From Clavulina sp. PMI_390 (Eukaryota > Basidiomycota > Agaricomycetes > Cantharellales > Hydnaceae): a DNA stretch of 64,000 bases. Positions 11,984-26,757 of the stretch are shown here, one piece after another (position 1 is the first letter of the stretch; the number at the start of each line of letters is the position of its first letter). Position numbers and translations under genes: made by a program. The notes beneath the pieces are model-generated. The model worked only from the letters and a program-made list of their open reading frames with translations. It had not been told where the DNA came from and made no database searches. The stretch covers positions 4,877 to 68,876 of the forward strand of contig WIDE01000012.1 of NCBI GenBank assembly GCA_015039315.1, given 5' to 3'.

Positions 11984-13166
11984 TCACCAACCATCATCAC
12001 TCCATTCATTGGCCCCGGACGACGCGTCTTCGGATTCTTCATCAGGGTAGTCGTTCGCCGGATTATCCTCATCTTGGTAGGATCTCCTCAGCAATGTCTA
12101 CTGACTAGTCCAATATGAGGATGATGCATAGCTTGTAACTTACCGTTAGAATCCCATTCGGCGTCGTCGTTGTACTCAGCAGACTCTGTATCGGAGAGAT
12201 TGAGAAACTCCACATCGTCGCCTGCGTTGACCATTCTTCACCGCGAAACAGCATGAAAAGTTGCCACTGAACTTTGGGGTAAAAAGCTCACAATGACGCG
12301 ATATTTTGTCCAGACGAAACAAAATGGGGTCTAGATGCCTCATAGTAAAAGAGGTCGTAGACGAAATCACCATCATCGCCCTGTTGGGATTGTGACTGAA
12401 GATCTGCCATATCGATTTCAGGGGCATGCGCTGGTACAGGCGAATGATAGTGAGTGACAGATGATATCAACCAGGTTCGATAGAGCAAAGAGCCTGACCT
12501 GATAGGTAGTCCTTGACCATCTCCGAAAATTGGACTAGTTCTGGGTGATTGTCCACAGAATCGGATTCCCCTTGAGGAGATATCGAATGGACGCCTTCAT
12601 AGACACTGATCGCACTAGGGGGAAGATATGCAGAGGAGCACGTATCGTTAGCGCAGTGGTATGTCTGATGATAGACTCATATCCGTACGATGATTGTAAG
12701 TTGGATGGTGATTGGGATGGTGGAGCGATTGGTTTTGAGATGCTAAAATGACGGGAGTTTTCAACTATTGGGGTGCCAATGACTCTTTCAGGCGGTTCCA
12801 GATCAATAGGGCTGTCGTTATTTTGCTCGGCAAGGCGACTTATTCTTGTCTGGCGAATTCATTAGACACATCTCAGAGTGTGTTGAGGGGTACGAACTTG
12901 GAGCTCGGCAGCGGCACCCGGATCGTGGAACGACGGTATTTGATCTACGGTATGGATATACTTGAACATTCCCCGTTGCTGAACAAGAAGAGAGTCGCGG
13001 TGTTTCTTTCGGGGGGCATCGACCACTTGAGATGAAGGAATGGTCAGAGACCACGATGCTCTGGCAATACTAAACGGTCGGACCAACCAAGTCCGTCAAG
13101 GGGTTCCTCATTTCGCTTCCTTTTAATTCGCAATAGAGTGATTTGAGGTTGTGCTTCATCCATCAT
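11984..13166 (-). CDS. IWR1: RNA polymerase II nuclear-import factor Iwr1
   Basis: Adaptor that binds assembled Pol II and carries it to the nucleus. The N-terminal exon reads ITLLRIKRKRNEEPLDGL, the conserved start and basic import signal of the family. A middle part contains RKKHRDS. The C-terminal Iwr1 motif is well preserved: GDFVYDLFYYE, then YNDDAEWDSN spliced to EDNPANDYPDEES, with stop at 11984. Two adjacent in-frame ATGs (13166, 13163) can serve as start. Several short introns interrupt it, and exon borders in 12450-13000 were not all fixed. It is divergent from the mitochondrial uL5 gene with only about 82 bp between starts. Confidence 0.85.
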
Positions 13167-13248
13167 CGCCAGGACCTGTCACAGGTTCTGTGTTCGTGTG
13201 ACAGTATTTGGTCGTGCTCGGGCCAAACACAGGACAGAACGTTCAGAA

Positions 13249-14055
13249 ATGCGCATCAAGCCTCGCCATTTGCTCAAAATTCCTCAGACAGCCATCCGAG
13301 TTGGCCCTCCCCACCAACATAGGCTCGCATCTCATTACGAGACAACATTGGCCCATGACCTTCTTTACATGCAATACCGTCACCTCCCCCGCACGCCTCT
13401 TCCTGCAGAGCATAGACCAGACCCCCTTGACCCATACCAAACCAATCGCAAGCCACGTCCTTTAAAGGGCAACAGACCTCTTCGGCCCCTGGCTACTCCT
13501 TCAGACGCTGAGAGCGTGACACGGCTCGAACGTGTGGTTCTTCATTGCATGGTGAAGGAGGCCATTACCCAACCCAATGCCCTGTGGCCTGCAGCGATGC
13601 AGCTCAAGGCACTGTCTGGAGAGTCGTATCATGGTGGAGGCCAGCTTTCGTCGCAAGGCGTCCAATTCATCCGCTCGTCTTCTGGTGTGGCTGAGTTCAA
13701 AATTCGTGCGGGTCTCCAGATAGCAGCGCAGGTCGAGTTGAAAGGCGAAAAGATGTGGACTTTTGTGGGGAGCTTGGTGGATTTTGTTCTCCCTCGTCTA
13801 CGTGACTATCGAGGTGTGTCGCTACCTCCTGCGTCGGCCAGTGCGACGAGCGCGAGTGCAACAAGTGGCGTCGTTTCTTTTGGGCTTCCCCCTTCATCCA
13901 TTGGCCTATTCCCACAAGTTGAGGTCAACGTTGACGCGTACCCAAAAACCCACGGAATGCACATACATTTCATCACCAATGCTCGAGGAGCGGGAGCTCA
14001 GGCGCGTGCAAGAGCGCTGCTGTCGGGTCTGCGAATCCCCTTCGTGCGTGCATAG
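13249..14055 (+). CDS. MRPL7: Mitochondrial large-subunit ribosomal protein uL5m
   Basis: Component of the mitochondrial ribosome central protuberance. Single exon of 268 residues. The first ATG in frame is at 13249; the frame is open further upstream, but only non-ATG codons would start it. The basic N-terminus (MRIKPRHLLKIPQTAIR) suits mitochondrial import. Residues 100-190 match uL5 (LERVVLHCMVKEA, then KIRAGLQIAAQVELKGEKMW), and the C-terminus ends KTHGMHIHFITNARGAGAQA and LLSGLRIPF, the uL5 terminal signature. An alanine/serine insert lies between the two uL5 halves. Divergent partner of IWR1. Confidence 0.9.
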   Translation: MRIKPRHLLKIPQTAIRVGPPHQHRLASHYETTLAHDLLYMQYRHLPRTPLPAEHRPDPLDPYQTNRKPRPLKGNRPLRPLATPSDAESVTRLERVVLHCMVKEAITQPNALWPAAMQLKALSGESYHGGGQLSSQGVQFIRSSSGVAEFKIRAGLQIAAQVELKGEKMWTFVGSLVDFVLPRLRDYRGVSLPPASASATSASATSGVVSFGLPPSSIGLFPQVEVNVDAYPKTHGMHIHFITNARGAGAQARARALLSGLRIPFVRA

Positions 14056-14590
14056 TTAATTCAACATCAAAAAGTGAGAGTTCCCACTTTCCGCACTGCG
14101 AACGAATTTGCATTTCCCTTGTAGCTAACATTCACACCCATATTAGTTCCCTTCCACTCAAGAAAATGCGTCGCGCCCGGTTCGTTGGCACCCTGCAACA
14201 GTCCCTGTTCCATCGATATATATATATTCGTAGAATTAGATGCTTATGTAATTACCCCCGGCTGCTCTCCTCTTTCTCCTCTTCTTTCCCTCCCGTATAT
14301 CGCCACGAACGGTCCCGCTGCCACTGAGAGAGAGCGAGAGAGGCCGTGGTCATCACCACGCGTCCCTCTACTCACAAACCGACCATCCACACAAGCAAAG
14401 CCAAGCACCACAGAGCGTGATTTGTGTCGGAGCGCCCGAGCCGTTGCTCTCAATAGCCACACGAACAACCGCCTCCCTTGGGTATCCCTGCAAAGTACCT
14501 TGACCACAAGCATTACAGGGTGGGGGCTAGCACGTTGCAACACATAGTCCCCGCGACGGCCCACGAGTACTCTCGACCGTACGTGTCCCG
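14056..14590. promoter_or_regulatory. Intergenic region with TA and GA microsatellites
   Basis: 535 bp upstream of the CaaX-protein gene. It contains an alternating TA run at about 14215-14226 and a purine GA tract at 14325-14342. No conserved coding exon was seen. This is likely the promoter and 5' UTR of the downstream gene. Confidence 0.4.
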
Positions 14591-16421
14591 ATGGCTATGG
14601 CTGTCGCCTCCGTACCCCATCAGTTCGGCCTCCGCGATCATGCGAGCGAAGCCTTTACAACGCCATCGACCTCGCCATCCCCATACGAGGATCAGATTGT
14701 CCCAGCACTAAGGAGACGTGCGTATCTCAGTTTGCTTGACAAGTCCTCCCACCTCCACTCTGCTCATTCCCAGTTTAGGCCTTGCTCAGGAATCCCAAGA
14801 GCTTTCCAAGCGCATGTCTACCCACATCCTGGACTCGGCAGCACCCACTGCAGCTGACTTCGAACCTCCGCCACCACTTCCGCCACACGCTTCCTCATCG
14901 AACGATTCTCACCCTAATACCACTTCCCATGTTGGATACTCGCCCAACCCGCGCTCTGCCAACCTCCCTCGTCAACGTACATTCTCTACACCCTATCCTT
15001 TTGACCAATCAAGTCCCTCGCGAGCAGCTAGTGGCTCTACCCCCACCAAGGCTGCACGTACCCCCTCTAGTGCCTCAAAGCCGCCCACCCCAGTAGGGAT
15101 CCCATCCCGTATACCCAAGCCGAGATCTCGAGCGTCTTCGTCAGCAAGAGGCATCCCGAAGCTCTCACCATCACCGACCCCTTCACCTCACCTGCTACCG
15201 ACGACCTTGGAGTCGTCCACTCCTCCCAACGAGATGCATGAGCTTCAACCGTTGCATGCTAAACCTTATCAGCCCCGCCATTCAGAAGCTCCCACGGCCG
15301 ATCACTCGTCATCGCTTCAGACAGAAATGGAGCCGCAATTCGAGCACTGGTACCGTGGTGAAGGTAGAAGCGGAGGCGGAAGAAATGGCGGGAGGGGTGA
15401 GATCCAGGCAGGAACTCAAGAAATGCTTGCTATCGCGCTTAGCGGGCATCGAGACAGTTGGTCATTCTCCCCGCAACACGATGACGAAGACGATCATGAA
15501 TTCCAGCTACCATGGAACGCTGGTACCTTGCCTCATGATCTGGTAACGGAGGAACGAATGCTTACCGATATGGAAGGGGACGACAAAGCCACCGAGGCAG
15601 ACACTTTCGGCGAACCCGGTAGCCCAGTCCGAACACCCCCTCAGTTGCCCATTTCAAGCCCGCGCAATGGCTCAGTACGTGAGCCTCCTCCGATCCAGCG
15701 AGAGCCTCAAACTCCGTCGAAACAAAAACCTTCTCGCCCCAATCCTCCCAACCCCAAACCACGTGCCACTCCAAACAAACGTGCCACTCCTCGAGTTCGT
15801 AGAAAAGCAAGCTTCCCTCCATCCACTCAACAGACCTCTCGTTCAGCCTATGACTTATCCGCAGTGCCAACCTTTGCTGGCGCAATCCCTCAGTGGGATT
15901 CACAACCAACGATGCCCCCATCCGGTGATTGGGATGAGGTCGTGCTTCCCACAATTGCCAAGAAGTTGAAGTTAGCACAGGAGGGAGAGTCCCCGGATGT
16001 GACACTGCTTGGATCGCGAAGCGAGGTAGCAAGAACGCTTGAAGAACCACCGCCACCGCCAGCTCCAGGGACTTTCGCATATAGTGCCCCTAAGACGCAC
16101 CTGAGAGCAGAGTCTTCCGACCAGTTTAGAGTATTGGATACGCCCCTATCTGATCGGGACGATGATCCTCCCCAACCTGGCCCATCTCCTTCCCCTCCTC
16201 CCCCTATCGTCGCCGCTCCTACTCCCACTCCTCACGTTGCCAATATACCTAAACCAAGCCTTCCTATTTCGCCAGCAGTCAACCGTCCTCAAGGACTCAT
16301 TGATCCAAATCTTCAACAGGCGAAACCAGCCATCCGTGTCACATCACCTTCAATAAAATCACATTCCCGTCCGGAGGATGACGATCATGGAGGTGGCTGT
16401 TGCCGATGTGTTGTCATGTAG
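14591..16421 (+). CDS. Pro/Ser-rich protein with C-terminal CaaX box
   Basis: Unrecognised protein of 589 residues, exons 14591-14717 and 14779-16421 (1770 nt). Almost all of it is low-complexity and predicted disordered (Pro, Ser, Thr). Islands that look constrained are EHWYRGEGRSGGG with AGTQEMLAIALSGH (about 235-260), an acidic stretch ending in FQLPWNAGTLPHDLVTEERM (about 275-300), and DWDEVVLPTIAKKLKL. The C-terminus CCRCVVM* is a strong prenylation CaaX box (CVVM) with two upstream cysteines able to be palmitoylated, so membrane anchoring at the plasma membrane is a reasonable inference. The intron acceptor at 14778 is required; the nearer AG would bring in a stop. Possible role in polarity or as a scaffold, not shown. 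Confidence 0.8.
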
Positions 16422-16695
16422 CTTGATCTATCGCATTTGCTGTTTTTACTCCAGTTACTCCCTTCCTTCTTTTTGTTTTTTCCTTTTTGTTTATAATTTT
16501 TGGACACCAGCGTCATCTTACTGCCATATCGGACCGTTTTCGTGCTTGCTACTTCATGAAGTTACATGGAAATGATTTCACCCCGCTCCTTCAATTCAAT
16601 TCACCCCTCTGGCGTTTGCGTTTGTTGTGGCAGCTGTTACTGGGTCATTGTCTCTCAACAATCGAAACACCACCAGTGATTCATGAATCGCAATT

Positions 16696-19600
16696 ATGGC
16701 GACCATCGCAAACTATGTATGCATTCGGATATCTCTAGGTGTTTGCTGCATCTCCCTCTCAGTTCAGCTTCCATGGTTAGCAACTGGGAGACCTCTTGGG
16801 GAAAGGTGCCTTCGGGCAAGTCTACCGTAAGCGCCTGCTTTGGGTAAACTACTGTTGAATTGGAATTTTACGTCCTGGGAAGGAGCTCTAAACTGGACAA
16901 ATGGAGAGACCGTTGCGGTGAAGCAAATCCAACTGGCCAGCATTCCCAAAGCAGAACTAGGGGAGATCATGGTACGAAGCTGTCCAGCCGTAACCCTTTC
17001 CTAGGCTTAAAATCATCTCTATTATAGAGCGAAATTGATTTGCTCAAGAATCTCAATGTGTGTTACATTATCTTGCTTGCATCGGCAGCCGCTCACCATT
17101 ATCCCAGCACATCAACATCGTAAAATACAAAGGATTTGTAAAGACGCGTGAATACTTATACATCATTCTAGAGTACTGTGAAAATGGCTCCCTTCACAAT
17201 ATTTGCAAGCGATTCGGGAAGTTCCCCGAAAATTTGGTTGCCGTCTACATCTCTCAGGTGCTTTCACTCTCCTTGTTGATTTATTGAATTATAATCACAC
17301 TCCCAACCCAACCCCCAGGTTCTCGAGGGACTCGTTTATCTTCATGAGCAGGGTGTCATTCATCATGATATCAAAGGGGCCAACATTCTCACCAACAAAG
17401 ATGGAAGCGTCAAACTCGCCGATTTTGGTGTCGCCTCTACCTCGTCAAACCCGGCAAATGACGGCGCGGTAGTAGGCTCGCCGTACTGGAGTACGTAGAT
17501 CTCTTCATCAAACATCAGCGATCCTCCGTTTATAGCCATGATGTCCGCTTTCCCAACCAGTGGCCCCAGAAGTAATTGAGCAATCGGGTGCCACAACAGC
17601 ATCTGACGTTTGGTACGCACCACGAACAACTCAAAAGCCAGGACATGAGTAGTCTTGACCAGGTTTGCTGACACATAGGAGCGTTGGTTGTGTGGTAATT
17701 GAGCTGCTCGAAGGCAAACCACCCTATCACTTTCTTGATCCTATGCCTGCCATGTTTCGAATCGTTCAAGATGACTCGCCACCAATTCCAGAAGGCATTT
17801 CCCCTGCAAGTGTTGATATTCCTTGAAAAACTAGTAGCTAACATGCTTTCTTTGGATAGATTGTCAAAGACTTCCTGTACCACTGCTTCCAGAAGGACCC
17901 TAACCTTCGAATCTCGGCAAAGAAGCTCCTCCGGCATCCTTGGATGTCGTCTGCTCGCAAACAGCTAGGCTCGGAAACGGCACATGGAGAGAAAGCCCTG
18001 TTTCACGATGAAGCTGTCCAACGTGTTCAAAAATGGAATGAAGCACTGAAATGTAAGCCTTCTCATCCCATTTTGTTATACTATCGGCATTTACATATGG
18101 CTAGCCCCCACACGTAGCACACAGGAACGGCCAAGGAAGTCCACTCACCAAGAAGTTAGGAACATGCCACTTGGAGTCTCACTCAACCTAGCGGCCTCGA
18201 CCTCTAGCCGCCCAATGGGACCCAGTCCTGCTTCGCAACTTGCGGAAAAGCTCTCGAACCCAATAGCACTCCCTCAAAAAGAAGACGAGAGCGACAACTG
18301 GGACGATGATTTCGAGGGCGCGATCGCCATCAGCAAACTCCAATGTTCGTATCGTCGCCGCCTCCTCTACACATATAACATGCTGACCAATACAACAGTA
18401 CCTTCTGATAAGTCGGCTGAGGAGGAGCGAATCGACTTCGACGAGAATCTGAGAACCATTCGCCCATCATCACGATCTCAGGTCTCGCCATTTTCATCCA
18501 CAACTCCCCCAGTTGAAGACTATTCCGATCTTGCTGATGAAAATGACGATGCAATCATGAAAGCCCGTATAGCTGATTTCAAAGTACCTACGCGGTTTAC
18601 TGGTCGCTTCTACTTCTTGACATTGTCTTTCTCAGGCACGAAACGCGAATAAGAAATCGCTATATCATCCTGACGATATTAAAACCGCGGGGTTCGCTCA
18701 ACCTAGATCCCATTCAGGCCCAGTAGTCCATCACACTTCGTCACCTCCAATTACCCCCGGTGGATCGCTGGCCAATCGACCAAGACCTACCCGCCCAGGT
18801 ATCTCTCCAACTACTCCAACGTCAAGCTCTGGGGCGCACTCTCGGTCTCTGTCTGTCGGAAGCAATTCTATGGGGAGGATAGAAGCCCAACGTGTCTTTG
18901 CCCAGGCTGAATTAGGCCGCTACGTGGAGGAGGAAGATGAGGATTATGAGGACGTTTTTATCCCTTCCGGTGGGCTGCGTCAAGACCGTATATTATTAAC
19001 AACAATTGACCGCATCTTTGGGATCAGGGGATCTCTCACACGCCCCAACAAACACACTGCGATTGAACACCAAATTGCCAAATAAATCTTGGGTAGTGAT
19101 GATTTTTCTAATACCCAAGTATCTACTCTAAGTCTTCCGTAGCTAGGTGATGCTGATTCTGATGAAGAGGATCCGTTTGCAGAGGTGCGCCAACCTTTTC
19201 CGTCCACTAGATGACTCTCCTGTTGATATACATCCATTCAGATCGATGAAGATTTCGTGGAGGATGACCTGGAAACCAACCTCCAACGTGACAAGCACGC
19301 GCGATTGTGCAGTCTCACCAACAATTTGATAGACCAACTACTTCCAAACGCTGCAGACTATACGCTTCGAGATGTCTGCTCGCAATTGGTCCGTTCCAGT
19401 TTTCGTTATCGCGGCCATCTTCTGATACAAGTGCGATAGTTGAACCTGGCACTTGAAACTCCAGAGATGCAACTTCAGATCGTTTCATCACATGGTCTGC
19501 TTGCAATACTTGAAGTCTTGGAGTCGGGTCCATCTCGGGATGTAGTTGTAAACTTGCTCAAGTTGACGAACATTGTCAGTCCCGTAAGGTAACCCAGACG

Positions 19601-21598
19601 CGGGCTAACGCTACATTTCGCTTAGCTTGTAACAGCGGATCTTTCGGTGCTAGAGAGCTTCTGTTTGATCGGGTATGTTTGTCATACTTTTTTCTTCTCC
19701 CGTAAAACTGAGTTAAACCACCAAAGCGGGATTCCAGTTGTAATGAGTATGGTCTCCTGCATCGTTGTGGCCTAGCCTCTCCTCTTATCGCTGCATCTAG
19801 CATTTGCCAGCAAGAAGTATGCATTTGAATGCCGCTCCGAGGCTTCGCAATTCGTGCAGCTACTCTGCCATTCCTCACTTCTCACATTACAAATGTTCAT
19901 CTCGTAAGCATTTCCCTCTCCCCTCCTCTTGAAAGATCTGAATCGAGAATTTCTTAGGTGTCGTGGACTCAAAGTCCTTGTCGATCTACTGGACGAAGAC
20001 TATCAGGAGCAGGCTGACCTTGTTGGCCACGCTGTAGTCGGTGTAGGGAGCGTATTCGAACTCCAGGTTTGTTGTGTCTATTGGCGAGCCTACTCATCAT
20101 TGAACGATCATGAATTTAGAGCCCTACTCCCAAAAATGATTTCTGCCGGATGTTCATTCGGGAAGGGCTACTCGATGTAAGCGTTCTGAAAACTTTACAA
20201 AACCACAACTGATCGACCACCCTAGCCCCTGAGCACGGCACTGCTTAGTGTGGCTCGTCCACAAACAAATGCTTCTGAAATGGTTGTCAAAATCCTCCAG
20301 ATCATCCTGGTGTTCTCGCAGGTATCTCAGTCAGATAACCATGTTCGCCAAGCAGTTGGTACACGCAAGATCGTACGACGTAGGTTGGACCACCAAACAA
20401 GTTTCTTCTCGCTGATTGAGCGTATTAGGGCTTTTGCGAGCTTGCGAGCTGCTCGCTCCCGAACATCTTGTTCTACTTCTCAAGTCAGTGAAGCACTTGA
20501 GTATGAATGTTGCCCTTTTGGATGTATTGCAACAAGCCAATGCTATCGATGTGATCGTCCGCATTTTAGAAGCCCAAGATACCGGCCCTTACACAGCGGT
20601 GTGTTACGGTATATACCACCAACGGCAAAGCATTCTAACTGTCGTCTTGCCTATCAGGAAACATCTAACCATATCTTCCAGACATGCTTCAACCTCTGCC
20701 GACTCAACAAGTCAAGACAAGAAGAGGCTGCCCAGGCTGGTATCATCCCATGTCTGAAACGAGTTTTCAACACATCTTCGCCGTTGAGACAATTCGCCCT
20801 TCCGATTCTCTGCGACCTTGCAGCCGCAGGAAAAAGTTGCAGGCTCTTGTTATGGCAGCAGAGTGGGTTGGACTTATATCTCGACCTGCTTGCCGATCAA
20901 TACTTCTCTGTGAGCGCGTTGGAAGCCATAATGTACTGGTGCGTCTCTCAAAATCTCCCATTCCCAGAAAGACTACTTAATGTTTATTTAGGCTTCAGGA
21001 GGAAACATCCAGGGTTGAGGATGTGCTCTGTCAGCCAGGCCCGATGTCACGACTACTGGGGTGTTTCGTCAACGCTAAAGCAAATTCTTTCGAAAATTTG
21101 CTGGATCCTTTTCTCAAGATTTGTCGGTTGTCCACTCTCGTCGTGGTAGCTATCTCAAGCACGCACCCCTTCTTCCTGAAACTAGCGGAGCGTCTTAGCC
21201 ATCCAAAAGCAGTGGTACGCCTAAACCTCCTTCGGTTACTGCGTATCATCTGCGATGTATCACCAGAGAAAGCCGTGATCGTTGATAAGTACGGCTTCCT
21301 TGGGCTTGTGCGGCGATTGAGAGAAAAGGATTCCGCGGTATTGGTGAATGAGATGGCTGGTGACCTTATCCCTATTCTCTCTGGAGGGACTTCATCACAT
21401 GCCCCTATATCCAAGTCTATACCTGATGCCGCGTTCTCGCGTTCCACTGTCCTTCGGAGAAAGGCACCGAGACGAAGTGCCTCGGAAATACCTGAAGGGG
21501 CGGGGAGCGCTATTGTGTCTTTATCCAAGCCAAGGCAGCTCAAGCCCAAATCTTTAGACGCCTCGCGCGCCCGCGTCAAAGATGAAGACAGTAGATAG
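16696..21598 (+). CDS. Septation initiation network kinase, SepH/Cdc7 type
   Basis: STE-family kinase that in the SIN/MEN pathway acts downstream of the Spg1 GTPase to trigger septation. Exon 1 (16696-16716) encodes MATIANY; exon 2 starts at 16781 with [24 protein letters not shown] carries the catalytic lysine, DFGVA and GSPYWMAPEVIE are intact, and [16 protein letters not shown] follows. The catalytic loop reads [11 protein letters not shown] rather than the usual [11 protein letters not shown]. After the kinase domain come [13 protein letters not shown], a Ser/Pro-rich part, [20 protein letters not shown], and a long armadillo-like helical half (about 19250-21340), all characteristic of SepH/Cdc7. 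The tail ends [10 protein letters not shown]. More than 15 introns; total length roughly 1200 residues. The stop lies 110 bp before the likely AFG2 start. Confidence 0.9.
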
Positions 21599-21707
21599 TT
21601 CATTGGGTGCTGACGGCATTTCTCCTGCTGTTGATGTATTCTGCTACCATTTCTCACAATGCTATACCACACCCAAGCATGAACTTGTTCAACTACCCTC
21701 CGATCCC

Positions 21708-24624
<2,917 letters not shown>

Positions 24625-24653
24625 CAGAACTCAGGGTTCTACGATACGAGTAG

Positions 24654-26594
24654 CTATGAAGGAATCCACCCAAAACTTCGCGTGACGGTATTCATAACAC
24701 TGCCGAAAAATAGCGCCAACAGTGTGCTCGTCATAATAATAACATTGTACGGCATACTGAAATCTGGCGTCGGCAGCTCCGCTAATAGAGTGGTCGTGTA
24801 AATCTTTTCACCTCCTGGCAGGAAAAAGATTGCTGGAGGAAGGTCCCATCCACGACTGGCATCAGGAGGGTGTTCAGTATAGAGGATCGATGATTTGTGA
24901 ATGTTGAGTTGTATCTCAACAGTTGACTTGGCAGGCAGATGGATCAACGCCTCAAAGAGTGTCGAAGATTGGCTATTGTCGTTGGGAGTTTCATACGAGA
25001 TCAACTGGAACAGATTGCCTGGATAATGGAATTTAGCATAATATGGCTGTTGTACGTGTTGCCCTCACCTTTCTCAATTCCATTGACTCGCAAACTCAGG
25101 GTGTGGAGGTATAAAACAATGAACCAAGGGAGCGATTCGACCCATAGTACATCCAGAGGAGCGGAATGGCTGTTGTGGATATGCACAGCTAAAGTGCCAT
25201 CTCCAAGACCGCCATGAAGCACTCGATGAATGGGCAGGGGAGCCTGAGTCGAGAATCCTACAGGAAATCTCAGAAATTTATATCATAGGGGCTACGTGGG
25301 ACACACCATATTCCACATAAGGATTCTGATAATTCACCCTGATGTCAAGAGGAACATTCTCTGTGCAAAGCCAAATTGATTCAGCCGACATTGTGTCACC
25401 CGTAAAATTTCAGGTCACGCGTACCTATCGACAAGTTGTATGCACTTACACCTTCGACCGCAATCGAGGGTCTCGGAATAACGGAGAAGGGATCATGGAT
25501 AGGAGAATGGACTTTAACCCAAGCCGACGACGCAGCAAGGCAGGTTTGAGAGATTGCTCCTCCAAAGATGGAACTGAATGACCAATCTTCATTGGTTTTC
25601 AGTTCGGGGGAAAATATCAGGGCTCAAAAACTGCCTACCTTTGAGCCCATGAAGACTCAAACGAACAGGATCCATGACAGCGTGCACTGTCAATTCCAAC
25701 TCAAGCGTACCTTGCTGGGGAGAGTATACTTGGATAGATAGTCCATGCCAGTCGGTGTCGAAGATGCGATGGGGGTTCAGCAGAGAAGCGATTCCCGAGC
25801 GCGTTTTACAGGGTAGCATTTTGACGAAAGGCGTGAGATTTTCGGTACATACGCCTTCGGACGGTAGCATGGCATGCATGAGGTCATGTTTCCTGTCTGT
25901 TTATCCAGCAAGGACTAAAGGGATTGGCACAATGCTTGCTCTCTCGCTAGAAAATGACGTACCGTCTAGTAATAAGCCGACAGGACGGAATCCAGCACGG
26001 GGACGAGTAGCCCGTCTGTGGTCGAGTGACCCCAGAGATGCACAAAAAAGACCAGACAGTCCATTAGTGAGAGCCTGCCACTTGCTCGTCAAGTCTCTAG
26101 GGGATGAAGTGTCAATGTTCTAATCATGAAGTGGATTTGGTAAGATCTCACTCGTCGGAATCGCTCATAGATATCCACGCCCAGAGTTCAGCTCCCCCAG
26201 CAGTAGAAGCAACGTCTTGGTGGCCCCATTGAGCCTGGTTCCACTTTCCAGCGTTAAGCGTGAGGTGGAGTTCAGATATATCGTGTTGCTGCAATAGCTG
26301 GGCAAGAGGTAGAGGAAACAAACGATAATGCTGAGCTATGCAGCGGACTCCAGATGAGCATAGACATGACGGGGTTAAATATGATGTTTTGAGGTACGCA
26401 CTCTCTTCCATGGGGATTGATGAAGTGCCCCACATCGCGGTTCTTATTTTGAAGTCGAAGGAAATGAGTTGCTTTCCATTGGGTAATGGCTTAACTCGAA
26501 GGGACTCGTTATAATCCTCATGTGATGTGCTGATAACTGGAGTAAGCCCCGCCAGCAGGATGACAGCAGCAAACCAGAAGTTCGAGAAAGGCAT
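24654..26594 (-). CDS. GPI16: GPI transamidase subunit Gpi16 (PIG-T)
   Basis: ER membrane subunit of the complex that attaches GPI anchors to proteins. ATG 26594 gives MPFSNFWFAAVILLAGLTPVIS, a clear signal peptide. Conserved blocks follow in order: HYRLFPLPLAQLL, LHLTLNAGKWNQAQWG, GGAELWAWI, SGLFCASLGSLD, GVCTENLTPFVKMLPCKTRS and GIASLLNPHRIFD. The C-terminal luminal part contains PPDASRGWDLPPA, and one transmembrane helix (MPYNVIIMTSTLLALFFGSV) precedes a short cytosolic tail ending at 24654. Short introns throughout. The cysteine in CTENLTP matches the region that in PIG-T forms the disulfide to Gpi8, which is family knowledge. Confidence 0.92.
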
Positions 26595-26757
26595 GCGTGG
26601 GAATTGGGCCAAATATGGAAATACATTGAGCTCGTCCTCAGCCCGACTCAGTCGAGGCCAACTGACAGGCTAGCAACTCCCAAGGCAATCGCAAAGAAAT
26701 AGAAGGAGAAAATCAGGTATAATAAGGAGGACTTCTAAGCTAAGTAATCGTAGTAAG

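Noticed and set aside
12638..12700. tRNA-like stretch (TCGTTAGCGCAGTGGTATG) on the plus strand
   Set aside because: It looks like the D-arm of a tRNA, but no anticodon stem, T-loop (GTTCGAATC type) or matching acceptor stem follows within 90 nt. It overlaps the IWR1 locus on the other strand.
13198..13248. Upstream extension of the uL5m ORF starting with GTG
   Set aside because: The frame is open but has no ATG before 13249. A GTG start is not expected in a nuclear fungal gene.
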